Source of the DNA: Fistularia commersonii
Taxonomy: Eukaryota > Chordata > Actinopteri > Syngnathiformes > Fistulariidae
Assembly: GCA_037954325.1 (NCBI GenBank)
Contig: JBBMNZ010000068.1
Span: 415,998-479,997 of the forward strand
Direction of reading: 5' to 3'
Length of the DNA stretch: 64,000 nt
Part shown: piece by piece, positions 1 through 9,212 of the stretch
Numbering within the stretch: position 1 is the stretch's first letter
Layout: every line of letters begins with the position of its first letter
Notes under the pieces: model-generated
The model's database searches: none
Told to the model about the DNA's origin: nothing
Seen by the model: the letters and a program-made list of their open reading frames with translations, nothing else
Made by a program: the position numbers and the translations under genes

Positions 1-20
1 GTCAACTTTTGTACATCGCT

Positions 21-398
21 CTAATTACAATGGCCGAAAATTTCATGCCATGTTTGTAAATCAAAACACCCATTGCATTTGTCATTACTTTCATCTGCTG
101 TAGATAGGTAGTAAAGTGTGTTCTGCACATGAATAGGAAATACAGTACCGTCACTCATTTTGACTATGTCTTTTTCTTCATTGAAGATTACCGTTGCTCC
201 GCTTGCTGTGGCGGCCATCACAGAAAAAATGTCCTGTGGACAGGAAGGGATGAACAGTGCGTTTCTCAGTGGTGCTGTGTGGTGACGTCCTCTGCTGTCT
301 ATGAGGATCACCTCTGCCTCTCCCCGCTGCTTCGCCACGCCTTGACACTTGGTCGCGTCTGCCAGCTCAACATGGTGTGTGTCAGCTCTGAAAGTCAC
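21..398 (-). pseudogene. pol: Copia-type pol fragment: end of protease plus GAG-pre-integrase domain
   Basis: This is a remnant of a Ty1/Copia polyprotein read on the minus strand. The visible part resembles the C-terminal half of the aspartic protease domain (stretches such as VELADATK, LRNALFIPSCPQDIFSV and DGTVFPI). It then enters the pre-integrase segment, whose LQTWHEIFGHCN supplies the expected H...GH..C pattern. The protease active-site D-S/T-G is absent. The fragment starts right after the gag remnant, so the nucleocapsid zinc knuckle and protease N-terminus have been deleted. The integrase core, reverse transcriptase and RNase H would lie left of the window edge if they survive. Assignment to Copia rests on family knowledge of this domain order. 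Confidence 0.75.
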
Positions 399-943
399 TG
401 AAAAACACGGAAGTCAGCAAATTTGAGCTTTTCTTCACTTTGAGTCACATGAACTGCAAATGGTTTGAACGATTCTGGAAGTCCCTTTAGCACCATAGCT
501 ATGAGAAGATCATCACTCATGACTTCCTCTGCATTTCTTAGCACCGTGATTATAGTCTCTGCCCTAATCACAAAGTCTGTTACGCTTTCATTGCTTCCTT
601 TCTGCAGTTTTGTCAGGTCAGTATACAGGTTTATAATGCCAGGCTTCCCTTTACCTGCGTAATACTCTCGTAACATCTTCAGTGCCTTTCTCCCATCATC
701 TGCAGCTTCGCGCATGACCAGGCCTAGACTTTTGTCATCTAAAAACTGGATCGGTTCGGCATGGGCCATTTCATTCTGCTCCTTGTCCTTCGCCTCCTCG
801 TCATCGTCATCAAATTCTGGAGTTTCACTCAGAATTGTGTCTTTGAGCCCCTGCAGCCGCATGTAGGCCAAGCATTTAGTCTCCCAGAGTTCATACTGCT
901 TCTCATCTTCCACACCGAGACAGTCTCTGGTGGCGATTGGTAA
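395..943 (-). pseudogene. gag: Copia-type gag fragment (UBN2-like capsid region)
   Basis: The frame is open from 1000 down to 395 on the minus strand, but the first residues overlap the neighbouring env-like sequence. The recognisable Copia gag begins near 900-943. Visible hallmarks are YELWETKCLAYMRLQGL at the N-terminus, a D/E-rich acidic linker, LIMREAADDGRKAL-like helices, KGKPGIINLYTDLTKLQKG and VLKGLPESFKPFAVHVTQSE. These match the retrotransposon Gag (UBN2) fold that packages element RNA. The protein stops at 395 within what should be the region before the zinc knuckle, so it is truncated. It shares the strand with, and abuts, the protease/pre-integrase remnant at 21-398. No LTR was found beside it. 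Confidence 0.75.
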
Positions 944-1575
944 ATGTAATGGCAGGAGACCTAACTGATTGTTATGTTTGTACGGTAATGCCAATATCAA
1001 TGTCTCATAACCCGACTATACAACCTCATCCAATTAACCAAAGTGAGACCTTGTCTATAATATGGGTATATTCCCAAGGACTGAGTCAGAGATTTGGAAT
1101 TTTTCAGAATATAACAAATACCTCAGTCCTTCCTTTTCTGCCTTACGATCCATCCAAATGGCGATTACCAGCTAATTATTCTATGGTAACCAATAAAACT
1201 GTCATTGAGGGATTCACTCTAATGACAATACAAAAGACACCACCATTTTGTATGAAACGACAGTGTGGTAAGAAAGAGCATTATCTCGGCCAACTACAGT
1301 GTGACACTGTGCTAGATATGGAAACGGATAGACCGGTTAGGAAAACCTATGACTACTATAATAATAGTATATGTGAGGTTGGAAAGTGGGGAATGGGTGT
1401 GTGTGCCATGAATCTGACAGCCCTCAAGCCATTATTGGGCATTGAAACAAACCTCACCAAATCTGGTATACCACCATGGAGGATTTTTGGATTCCCACAC
1501 AAATACGGTTATCCATACATGCCCAAAAACACATGTATGGATTTGTGGCAAACGAGCATTTCTGTATCTGCCTGA
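937..1575 (+). pseudogene. env: Retroviral env remnant, C-terminal part of the surface subunit
   Basis: This is part of an endogenous retroviral envelope gene. The open segment contains a CYVC (CXXC) motif near its start, several N-glycosylation sites (for example NITN, NYS, NKT, NNS, NLT) and cysteine-rich stretches (FCMKRQC, ICEVGKWGMGVC). This is typical of the C-terminal domain of a gamma-type surface subunit whose CXXC isomerises disulfides with the transmembrane subunit. The N-terminal signal peptide and receptor-binding half are missing; the sequence runs straight into the Copia remnant at about 937-945. The frame is lost near 1,545-1,575 and resumes in the next frame (see 1,560-2,371), so no intact envelope is encoded. 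Confidence 0.75.
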
Positions 1576-2371
1576 ACATTGGTGTGGCACATGCTATTTG
1601 GCCCGATTAGGAAGTGCTATGACTTTTATACCAGAGCATAACATGACTCATAGCATACAACTCATTAGGCCTGTGGGACATGAACGTAGTCGAAGAGCCT
1701 TGATAAGTGACTCTAGAGGAATACTTATGACAATGTTCCCTAACTATGGTGTAGTCTACTTGGGACATCAAATGAATGAGGTCTGGGCGACATTAGAGAA
1801 CCTAACGTCAAGGGTTCTAGAATTGAATGGACTGATACAAAACAATCCAGAGACTATGGCTATGAAAGAAATGCTTTTACAAAATCGTATGGCTTTAGAC
1901 ATTGTCTTAGCCAAGGAAGGTGGTGTATGTGCGATAATAGGACAACAATGTTGCACATATATCCCAGACATGCGAGACAATTTCACAGCAATTCATGACA
2001 AAATGACGACATTAAAGAACCAACTAGAGGGTAAAGAGGACAGTGATACTTTAATGTCGTTTTTACAGTTTGACCCTCTTGGATGGATCATCAACGGAAC
2101 TTGGTGGCAAATACTTTTAAAATGCCTTACACCTGTGATTGTGATTCTTATTTTGTTTTGTTTATTTACTTTGTGCGTTATTCCTTGTTTGAGAAGCATG
2201 ATTGCTAAAATGGCTTCCACAGCCTTTGTCCAGATGGCAATAGTAGCAGTGCAGACCCAACCAAGGACTCACTACACTGGACAGATATATGAGCAACTGC
2301 CTATAAGTGATTCAGAAAAAGAAAATGATAATGATTCGACTGTGGAGGACGACGACCATGATGTTGTATGA
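1560..2371 (+). pseudogene. env: Retroviral env remnant, transmembrane subunit of gamma-type (CX6CC)
   Basis: This continues the envelope remnant in a shifted frame; the open frame formally begins at 1442, but its first residues are out-of-frame noise. It carries a furin-type RSRR cleavage site at 1685-1696, a following hydrophobic region and a heptad-like helix (LENLTSRVLELN). An immunosuppressive-domain-like segment and the CX6CC motif (Cys at 1928-1930, CysCys at 1949-1954) follow. A tryptophan-containing membrane-proximal stretch leads into a strongly hydrophobic membrane anchor at about 2,099-2,191, and an acidic cytoplasmic tail ends at 2,371. The arrangement is that of gammaretrovirus-like class I fusion proteins. 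Because the surface half is truncated and shifted, the gene is dead. No gag or pol of the same provirus was recognised nearby. Confidence 0.82.
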
Positions 2372-2933
2372 AGTGTTATCTGTAAACTATGTACCAACAT
2401 GGCATGATGATGCTGAAGAGTTTAACAATTCCCTCCTGTTTATGAGACTACGAACAATGTTAGAGTTTTCTCTCTATTTCTATAACTATGTTATTTCGAC
2501 TACTCACATGAAGTTAGCCAGACATGCCCGAGCACAAAAGACCTTTGTCCTCTAACAAGAATTGGGCCCTCCAAGATATTCCAATGGTCGTAAACATCTT
2601 TAGATAAGAACCTAACCCCTGTAAACGTAAATCTAAACGAGGATAAACACTTCTGGAGAGAAACCTGCCCACCCCTGTATATCATCCTGGACAACTTCAC
2701 ATATGCATGAACTATACTATCCAATGAATGTTGTTATGTAAATAAACACTTTCACACAATAAAAAGCCGAGCAAGGAGGAACTCGGGGGGATTCTCTGGA
2801 TCTTGGCTCCAAAGAGCGCGCTGAGTCTCCCCCTCTGCAGAGCACAAAAGAATAGTCGCTTGTCTGTGTTATTTCTTATTATAACCTCAGTCTCCTCTTT
2901 ACAGGTTTTAACTTAGACCAGCATGAATTAGAA
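2372..2933 (+). other. Possible 3' untranslated/LTR region of the env-bearing retrovirus
   Basis: There is no coding signal here. Two polyadenylation signals (AATAAA at 2,741-2,746 and 2,759-2,764) lie about 370-390 bp past the env stop. They are followed by a GC-rich stretch with CTCGGGGGG and a T-rich tail, as expected for U3-R-U5 of a retroviral LTR. No second LTR copy is visible in the window and clear TG...CA ends could not be fixed, so the LTR reading is inference. The region ends where the Rex1-like LINE begins near 2,934-2,945. Confidence 0.35.
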
Positions 2934-4067
2934 TTACTCTCCAACAGCCGCGAGTGGAGCATCTACCTGCATGTCCAGAAGCTTCCTGTTCAGCAGGGCA
3001 GGTCGAATGGTGTTAAAAGCACTGAAGAAGTCAAAGAACATAACTCTCACAGTGCTTCCTGCCTCCTCCAGGTGTGTGTAGATTCTGTGCAGCAGGAAGA
3101 TGATGGCGTCTTCCACTCCTATCCGTGGGTGGTATGCGAACCGCAGGGGGTCCAGCGAAGGTCCGACGACTGTGCCAAGGTGCCTCAGGACGAGCCTCTC
3201 CAGCGACTTCATGACGTGTGATGTCAGGGCCACTGGTCTGTAGTCGCTGTGTGTGCTGGGATGCTTCACCTTGGGCACTGGAACCAGGCATGAGGTTTTC
3301 CACCGGTCGGGGACAACCGTCTGGGTCAGGCTCAGGTTGAAGAGATGTGAGAAGATCCCACACAGCTGAGAGGCACATCCTTTCAGCACTCTGGGGCTAA
3401 GGCCGTCAGGGCCAGCAGCTTTCCTGGGACGAAGGCGGCTGAACTCTCTTCTCACCTCCTGAGCGGTGAAGGCGACAGGAGGGGGTGGAGAGAGTCCCAG
3501 TGGGGGGCAGGAGGGCTGAGGTGTAAACGAGACATCGTCCAGGGAAGCAGAAGAGGTGCGTGGGGGAGGGGGAAAGCTCCTTAAAGTGAGGGGTGAGGGC
3601 ACAGGGGAAGGAAAGTCCTGAGAGGAACTGGGGGGAGGGTGGGCGGAGGCACCTTCATCAAATCTGTTAAAAAACAGGTTTAGTTCGTTTGCCTCCTGCA
3701 AGTCTCCTTCCATCATCTGGCTTGCTTGTTTTCCATGGCCAGTGATGGTTTTCAACCCACTCCACACCTCCCTCATGTTGTTCCGCTGGAGTTTGCTCTC
3801 CAGCTTCCTCCTGTAACTGTCCTTTCCCTCTGCGATCTTCTCCCTCAGCTCAGTCTGCACCTTCTTCGGTTCCTCTTTGAACAGGAAGAAGGCAGCATTC
3901 AGGAGTGGAGACAGTGTGTCCTTAATGTCCTTAGTCACCCAGGGTTTGTTGTTTGTCAACTTCTGCACGGACAACATCATCCCCACCAAGACTGTGCGTT
4001 GTTTCTCAGAGTCAGTAATGCAGTCGGAGAGTTTTCCGATGTCGCCTCCCTGGTCTTCGCAGAGCAC
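2934..4067 (-). pseudogene. Rex1/CR1-like reverse transcriptase, N-terminal half
   Basis: This 377-codon open stretch begins (reading leftward) with the post-endonuclease linker (SYRRKLESKLQ, EVWSGLKTITGHG) and a low-complexity Pro/Ser-rich insert. RT motifs follow: RPRKAAGPDGLSPRVLK, DRWKTSCLVPVPK, DYRPVALTSHVMKSLERLVL and the motif-A region VMFFDFFSAFNTI, which holds a catalytic Asp. The sequence diverges after LLDMQVDA and stops at 2,934. The catalytic YxDD box and thumb are therefore absent and no active enzyme can be made. The start is arbitrary because the protein is continuous with the endonuclease piece upstream. Confidence 0.8.
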
Positions 4068-4085
4068 ATCCCAGTCCGTCGTCTC

Positions 4086-4406
4086 CTAGCATCCCTGAAG
4101 AGTCAGTTCTGCCGCCTGTGACCACCTCCGGACAGTTCTGGTGATCACAGGTTGCCGCTGGACTTCAGGAACATAGCGAGGCTTCAAGTGGACCAGATTG
4201 TGGTTTGATCTGCCCAGAGCAGGGAGAGCTGTGCAGCTGTATGCGTCCTTGGCATTGGCATACAGCAGGTCCAGAGTTTTATTGTCTCTGGTCTTGCAGT
4301 CCACAAACTGTTTGAAAGTGGGCAGAGATGATGACAGGGTGGCGTGGTTGAAATCCCCAAAGATGGCTATGAAGGCACTGGGGTGCCGGGTCTGGAGTCT
4401 CGCCAC
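4086..4406 (-). pseudogene. Rex1/CR1-like APE endonuclease, C-terminal part
   Basis: This carries the conserved GDFN motif and LDLLYAN, followed by the position of the catalytic S-D-H triad, which here reads GRSNHNLVHL. The catalytic Asp has become Asn, so the nicking activity would be lost even without other damage. A TAG at 4,086-4,088 separates it from the reverse-transcriptase part in the same frame. The N-terminal endonuclease motifs (catalytic Asn and Glu) are not present; the match ends near 4,406-4,425. Confidence 0.78.
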
Positions 4407-4781
4407 TCAAGCTAACCTTCACTCCGAGTTCGCAGTATCGTCGCTCTTCTCAGCGGCTCCAAACTGTCTTCAGCCGTCTTTGGGGGTTTCCTGGGGCCAT
4501 AACCTGTTATCAGAGGTCATTTGTGCAGTAGATCTGCGTGCTACCCCTCAATACCAACTGGGTCTTTTACGGAGGAATAATATGTGTGACAGCCTCTTGC
4601 TTTGCAGAACTGGAAGAAGTTAGGTTTATTTTCAAGCAAATAAAAACACAACGGACAGATCGGACACTGGGACTGGCCCTTCAAAATAAAAGGGAAATAA
4701 CTGAGAGCATATTTCTCAGATAACAACTGCACTTTCTCCCCAGAATTGAGATTCCCTGGACTGATAGTTGGGGTAACTGTG
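4407..4781. other. Unassigned stretch between Rex1-like LINE and chromovirus
   Basis: No recognisable gene. A 61-codon plus-strand frame (4,538-4,723) and an overlapping 63-codon minus-strand frame exist, but neither resembles a family I know. This is the DNA into which the chromovirus inserted at 4,782. The right-hand flank at 9,485 is L1-like, but this left flank does not obviously continue that LINE. Confidence 0.4.
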
Positions 4782-5056
4782 TGTCACGACTCATCGGATC
4801 CCCGGGCAAGTGGCACAGCAATCACGGCAGTTATCCCCTGCACCTGGTGAACACGCCTCACCAGGAAACAATCCCACGAATTAGGCAAGAGTATAAAGGG
4901 CGGACCCAAAGTTGCAGACATTGTGTGATCTTGTTGCTATGACAAGTCTGCGTATTCTTCTCCCTGATGTGTGTATGACCTCCCGCTCTATCAACTTATT
5001 AAACCACCTGCAAATCTATGAACCTGTGTCTGTCCTCTTGGGAACCAACTGTAACA
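4782..5056 (+). repeat. 5' LTR of chromovirus
   Basis: It begins TGTCACGACTC and ends CTGTAACA, giving the standard TG...CA ends. A TATA box (TATAAA, 4,892-4,897) lies in AGTATAAAGGGC and would drive genomic RNA synthesis. The LTR pairs with 9,213-9,484 along its whole length. The bases after it (GAAGATCAGACC from 5,057) should hold the primer-binding site, but the priming tRNA could not be assigned. Confidence 0.92.
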
Positions 5057-5072
5057 GAAGATCAGACCTGGT

Positions 5073-5510
5073 ATGGAGCCCACAAGCTCTTCCACGCCTC
5101 ATCAGGTCATCCAGGCTGCCCCGATGGCTAGCCTCGCCACCTACTCCGGCTCCCCAGAAAGTTGTAAGGGCTTACTGTTACAATGCTCACTGATAGTTGA
5201 GATGCAGCCCACTTGGTTCCCCACGGAGAAGTCCAAGATCGCCTACGTCATCTCCCTCCTGTCGGGTAAGGCACTCCAGTGGGCGGAAGCGATCTGGAAT
5301 ACCCCAGGCACGGTGACGGCGACGGCGCAGAACTTCATGGAGCACTTCCTAGAAGCCTTCAGCCTGCCTGAGGGGGATTCCTCCCTCCAGGCTCAACTTT
5401 TAAACCTCCGTCAGGGGAAGGGGTCCATCGTGGAGTATGCCCTACAGTTCCGGACGCTAGCAGTGGATGGAATGAGCCAGCCCTTCTGGCCAAGTTTCGA
5501 CAAGGCCTGA
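5073..5510 (+). pseudogene. gag: Chromovirus gag, capsid part
   Basis: The ATG lies 16 bases after the 5' LTR, the first in-frame start. The protein is Pro/Ser/Thr-rich at the N-terminus and then shows the retrotransposon capsid signature: W-FPTEKSKIAYVISLLSGKALQWAEAIW, an F...F.LPEGDSS segment and LRQGKGSIVEYALQFRTLA. It forms the particle shell. The frame is lost near 5,490-5,515; the continuation (FRQGL-like, then LHLAAYDDG) is in another frame at 5,519. Confidence 0.85.
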
Positions 5511-5518
5511 ACACCTCC

Positions 5519-6200
5519 TTGCGCCTCCACCTGGCGGCGTACGATGACGGCATGGGGTTGGAGAGGTTCATCCAGCTGGCCATCCGGGTATCGCACCGGA
5601 GAGAGGCCTGTTTCTCTGTCCCGGGAAGGTCTGCCACAGGGCCGTCCCGGAACCAGCCGGAGCAAGCAGGAGAGGCCATGGAGGTGGATGCCCTCCAATT
5701 ATCAACCACAGAGAGACGCAGACGCATAGCCAACCGCCTCTGCCTCTACTGTGGAGATAAGGATCACCGGATATCACACTGCCCCACGAGACCTCCAACA
5801 CCCCAGGTGGGCGCTGTGCTTTCTCCTAACGTCTACTTAACACCATTGACTATCCCAGCCCAGCTTTGTGTGTCTGACTCTACCCACCTTGTGCACGCCC
5901 TCCTAGACTCCGACTCGGCAGGGAACTTCATCTCCGGTGCACTCTGCCGACAGCTACAAATTCCCCGGATCCCGTGTTCCCCCTCCTTCACCGTTCGATC
6001 AGTGATGGGAAAACCTCTATCTTCCAGGCAAGTCAACACACAAACCTCCTCCCTTCAGCTTAGAATTGGGGTTCTGCATGTGGAGAACATTTTGTTTCAT
6101 GTCCTGGAGGAATCACAGATAGATCTAGTGTTAGGCAGACCTTGGTTGAGGGCGCATGAGCCTACGGTTTCCTGGGCCACTGGGGAAATCCTGCGCTGGG
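5519..6200 (+). pseudogene. pol: Chromovirus gag C-terminus (zinc knuckle) and aspartic protease
   Basis: This continues gag with a CLYCGDKDHRISHC zinc knuckle (CX2CX4HX4C) at about 5,740-5,785 and then the retropepsin domain. The usual protease active site, Asp-Ser/Thr-Gly, reads LLDSDSAGNFI at about 5,905-5,935. The Gly is replaced by Asp, which should inactivate the enzyme. The later ILG-like turn is present (DLVLGRPWL). The frame stays open to 6,478, but after about 6,200 the conserved protein continues in another frame (6,208-7,086). Confidence 0.85.
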
Positions 6201-6207
6201 GTGAGAC

Positions 6208-7086
6208 TTGCAAGGAGCACTGTTTTCCCCAGCTCCCTCCGAGGAGAGTAGTGCATCTCTATGCCACATCAGTGGAAAGCCCCAAGCAAGACCACCGGGC
6301 CAGATCCCTTCCCAGTATGCAGGTTTTCAGGACGTCTTCAGCTCCCAACGAGCCACCGCGCTGCCTCCACATCGTCCCTGGGACTGTGCGATCGATCTAC
6401 TTCCAGGCCAACCGCTACCGAACGAAAAGATCTACCCTCTCTCTCTCCCTGAACAGGCGGCCATGGAGACCTATATAGAGGAATCCCTGCGCCAGGGCTA
6501 TATCCGACTGGCGAGGCCGCAGGGGATTTCGACATTCTTCATCACAAAGAAGGATGGAGGGTTGAGGCCCTTTGTGGACTACCGGATCCTGAACCAAGCC
6601 ACCGTAAAATTCCGTTATCCTCTACCTTTGGTGAATATTTTGGACCCCCGGAGGGACTCCAAAGCCGCTGGCACCAAACTGGACCTCCGGAGCGCCTATA
6701 ACCTGGTGCACCTTCGAAGAAGGGATGAGTGGAAAACTGCCTTCGTAACCCCCTCTGGTGACTGGGAGTACAGGGTCATGCCATATGGCCTAGCCAATGC
6801 CCCTTCCGTGTTCCAAGGCTTCATGAATGAGATATTCAGGGACTTCCTCCAAAAATTTGTGGTCTATATAGATGACATCCTGATCCACTCCCCTGATCTG
6901 TCCAGTCACGTACGCCATGTCACCCAGGTCCTCACCAGGCTTCGCGAACACCAACTGTTCCTCAAGGCAGAGAAATGCCTGTTCCACCAGACCACCGTCC
7001 AGTTCCTCGGCTACCACCTCGATCCACAGGGAGTGAGTATGGATGAAGAAAAGGTCAGTGCCGTCCACTCTAGGAACCGTCGGTAG
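6208..7086 (+). pseudogene. pol: Chromovirus reverse transcriptase
   Basis: All core RT blocks are visible: the IYPLSLPEQAAMETYI entry helix, FFITKKDGGLRPFVDYRILN, KLDLRSAYNLV (first catalytic Asp), YRVMPYGLANAPSVFQ and the catalytic FVVYIDDILIHS (YxDD) at about 6,860-6,890. LKAEKCLFHQTTVQFLGY follows. The enzyme would copy element RNA into DNA. The palm motifs are intact, but the protein is cut off upstream by a frameshift near 6,200-6,235 and downstream near 7,050-7,086. The ATG at 6,208 is not a true start; the natural product is a Gag-Pol polyprotein. Confidence 0.9.
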
Positions 7087-7182
7087 AAGTTAGCGAACCC
7101 CAGAAACCTCTGGAGTTGCTGGATTGTCTGGGGTTGAGGCCAAGAGAACTTCAGCCAACTGGCTACACCCCTCACCTCCCTG

Positions 7183-7623
7183 TTGTGCGGCAAACCAAAA
7201 CGCCTGCAATGGAACCCAACCGCCACACGAGCCTTCCTGGAGCTCAAGAAGGCCTTCACGACCGCCCCTCTGCTGCACCACCCGGACCCAGATCTTCCCT
7301 TCACAGTGGAGGTTGATGCTTTGACCACGGGGGTGGGAGCTGTCCTGTCCCAACCCCATGGAAAGCCGGCCCGACTCCAGCCCTGTGCTGAACTCATCCT
7401 TTTTGAAAAGAAGGCAGAGAGCAATTATGATATTGGCAATAGAGAGCTCCTGGCCATCAAGCTAGCATTGGAAGAGTGGTGCCACTGGCTTGAGGGCGCG
7501 AAATACCCTTTCACGGTGCTAACAGACCACAAGAACTTGCAGTACCTGCGCCAAGCCAAGAGGTTAAACCCCCGCCAAGCTAGATGGGCCCCTCTTCTTT
7601 GCCAGGGCGATATCGGATGTTGA
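7183..7623 (+). pseudogene. pol: Chromovirus RNase H
   Basis: This is the Ty3/Gypsy RNase H domain that removes the RNA strand during reverse transcription. Seen in order: TRAFLELKKAFTTAPLL (connection), FTVEVDALTTGVGAVLSQ with the first catalytic Asp, NRELLAIKLALEEW with the catalytic Glu, and FTVLTDHKNLQYL with the third acidic residue. The catalytic residues look preserved. The frame fails after ARWAPLL at about 7,600; the conserved continuation, GRADALSR-like at about 7,645-7,670, is in another frame. Confidence 0.85.
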
Positions 7624-7775
7624 ACTGAAATCTGGTGCTCTCGATGGGCGAGCCGACGCTCTGTCACGGATTCACTCCAGAAAACGCCCTGGAAGAACCA
7701 GAGAAAATCCTGCCTGACTGATGCTTCCCGGATTTCTTCATCCAGGCTCCACCGGATAGGGTTTACGAGCACACC

Positions 7776-8099
7776 GTGTCCGACCCCGCACCACCCAACA
7801 CTCCGGCAAATCGTACCTACGTACCACAGACCATCCGGGAATCTCTCCTCACCTCTGCACACTCCGCACCAGGTACCGGGCATCCAGGAATGAGTGCGAC
7901 TCAGAACATACTTCGAAACAAATATTGGTGGCCAGGAATGTCGAGAGACGTCCGAAGATATGTCAGCCAATGCCCCGACTGTGCCAGGGCAAAAACGCCT
8001 CGTCACCTACCAGCAGGGAAACTGGAACCCTTACCCATCCCAAATAGACCCTGGTCCCATCTCACATTGATTATGCCACAGACCTTCCACAACCACTAG
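7776..8099 (+). pseudogene. pol: Chromovirus integrase, N-terminal zinc-binding domain
   Basis: This contains the HHCC domain: H...GHPGMSATQNILRNKYWWPGM followed by CPDCARAK. It ends in the WSHLTL strand that normally carries the first Asp of the integrase D,D-E triad. Just at that Asp codon (about 8,068) the frame breaks; the following residues (ATDLP-like) are found one frame over. A base loss at the catalytic codon is the simplest reading. Confidence 0.82.
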
Positions 8100-8129
8100 G
8101 ATGCTCGTGTATCCCTTGGAGGGGGGATC

Positions 8130-8131
<2 letters not shown>

Positions 8132-8168
<37 letters not shown>
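8132..8168. repeat. T37 homopolymer inside the integrase coding region
   Basis: There are thirty-seven consecutive T. The flanks, GATCGA on the left and AAGGCATGCAAG on the right, are the codons for the conserved integrase segment around D-R-F and K-A-C. The run therefore sits exactly in place of the short T-rich codon pair between them. This points to expansion of an existing T tract rather than insertion of a retroposed tail. Confidence 0.9.
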
Positions 8169-8170
<2 letters not shown>

Positions 8171-8171
<1 letters not shown>

Positions 8172-8755
8172 GCATGCAAGTTGATGCTGTAGGGACTCCC
8201 CTCATGGGGATCAGAGACAGCAGAAGCCCTCTTCAACCAGGTCTTCCGGAACTTTGGACTGCCGGAGGACATCGTCTCTGATCGAGGACCTCAATTCATA
8301 TCCAGGTTTTGGAGAGCCTTCCTTCGCCTGCTGGGGGTGACAGTGAGCTTGTCGTCTGGGGATGGTAACCAAACAGAACGCAAGATCCAAGAGGTATGCC
8401 GCTACCTTCGAACGTACTGCCAGCAACACCCTGCAAATTGGAGTCAATTCCTTCCCTGGGCAGAATATGCTCAAAATTCCCTCAGCAACCAACCACCGGG
8501 TTGACGCCATTCCAGTGCATGCTTGGCTACCAACCACCCATGTTTCCCTGGACAGGAGAATCCTCAGAAGTCCCAGCAGTTGATCAATGGTTCAGGGAGA
8601 GCGAGAGGGTGTGGGCCAGAGCCCACCGGCATTTGCAAGGGGCTCTACGCCGCCGCCGCTGCTGTGCGGATGCCCACCGAGCCCAGGCCCCTGCCTATGT
8701 CGTGGGACAGAAAGTGTGGCTCTCGACACGGGACCTTCGCATGAAACACCCCTGC
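8171..8755 (+). pseudogene. pol: Chromovirus integrase catalytic core (broken)
   Basis: In one frame to a TGA at 8,502-8,504 the core reads ETAEALFNQVFRNFGLPEDI, then VSDRGPQF with the second catalytic Asp, then GNQTERKIQEV with the catalytic Glu region and RYLRTYCQQHPANW. A few residues usually present before QTERK (the HPQTN segment) seem deleted. After 8,504 the protein continues in another frame (LTPFQCMLGYQPP, RHLQGALRR, VWLSTRDL) to about 8,755, where it shifts again. Confidence 0.82.
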
Positions 8756-9193
8756 AAAAAACTCGGCCAAAGTATATCGGGCCCTTCAGGATCTCCCACC
8801 AGATCAATCCGGTTACTTTTCGCCTACAACTCCCGCCTGAATATAAAATTCACCCGTTATTTCATGTATCTCTGTTAAAACCGTGGTATTCCTCTTACTC
8901 TTCAGACGCTGCAGGCCCTGGGGTTGCTGTGCCGCCTCCACCACCTCCCCTCCTGGACGAGGGACCCATCTATGCAGTACGCCAGATACTCCAGGTACTC
9001 CAGTTGACCCCGGCGGTGTCGAGATTGGTCGACTGGGAGGGGTACGGGCCAGAGGAACGCTCCTGGGTCCACCGCAAGGACATCCTGGACCCACGGCTAT
9101 GGGAGGAGTTCCATAGCGCCCATCCAGGTCAACCGGCTCCGCGTCCCTGTGGTCGTCCCCATCGCCGTGCGCCCTCGTCCAAGGAGAAGGAGG
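8740..9193 (+). pseudogene. pol: Chromovirus integrase C-terminus with chromodomain
   Basis: The segment begins with the GPFRISHQINPVTFRLQLPP and HPLFHVSLLKPW elements of the integrase C-terminal beta-barrel. A Pro-rich linker follows, then a chromodomain at about 8,968-9,126: YAVRQIL, RLVDWEGYGPEERSWV and DILDPRLWEEF. Chromodomains of this class bind modified histone tails and steer integration to heterochromatin, which suits the setting beside a satellite array. The aromatic W and Y positions of the fold are present. The coding tail runs into the polypurine tract before the 3' LTR. Confidence 0.87.
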
Positions 9194-9212
9194 CTGGAGG
9201 GGGGGGGGGTAC
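9187..9212 (+). other. Polypurine tract of chromovirus
   Basis: A purine run (AGGAGGCTGGAGG plus a long G tract) lies directly upstream of the 3' LTR. It is the expected RNase-H-resistant primer for plus-strand synthesis. The G run has probably lengthened. Confidence 0.75.

Larger units (their letters stand above)
2934..4406 (-). mobile_element. Rex1/CR1-like non-LTR retrotransposon, truncated at both ends
   Basis: This is a minus-strand LINE fragment holding the C-terminal part of an APE-type endonuclease, the linker region and the first half of the reverse transcriptase. Endonuclease and RT parts are in the same frame, separated by one TAG at 4,086-4,088. Wording such as TRDNKTLDLLYAN and NNKPWVTKDIKD is typical of the jockey/CR1 superfamily elements called Rex1-like in fish. 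Both the endonuclease N-terminus and everything after the first RT aspartate motif are missing. Loss of the 3' end is unusual for a LINE, which normally loses its 5' end, and points to a deletion or rearrangement at about 2,934-2,945. Confidence 0.78.

Noticed and set aside
4538..4723. 61-codon plus-strand frame as a possible host exon
   Set aside because: No recognised protein, no convincing splice signals, and an overlapping frame on the other strand is equally open.
8132..8168. T37 as the tail of an inserted minus-strand retroposon
   Set aside because: Integrase coding sequence resumes directly on both sides with no inserted body, so tract expansion explains it better.
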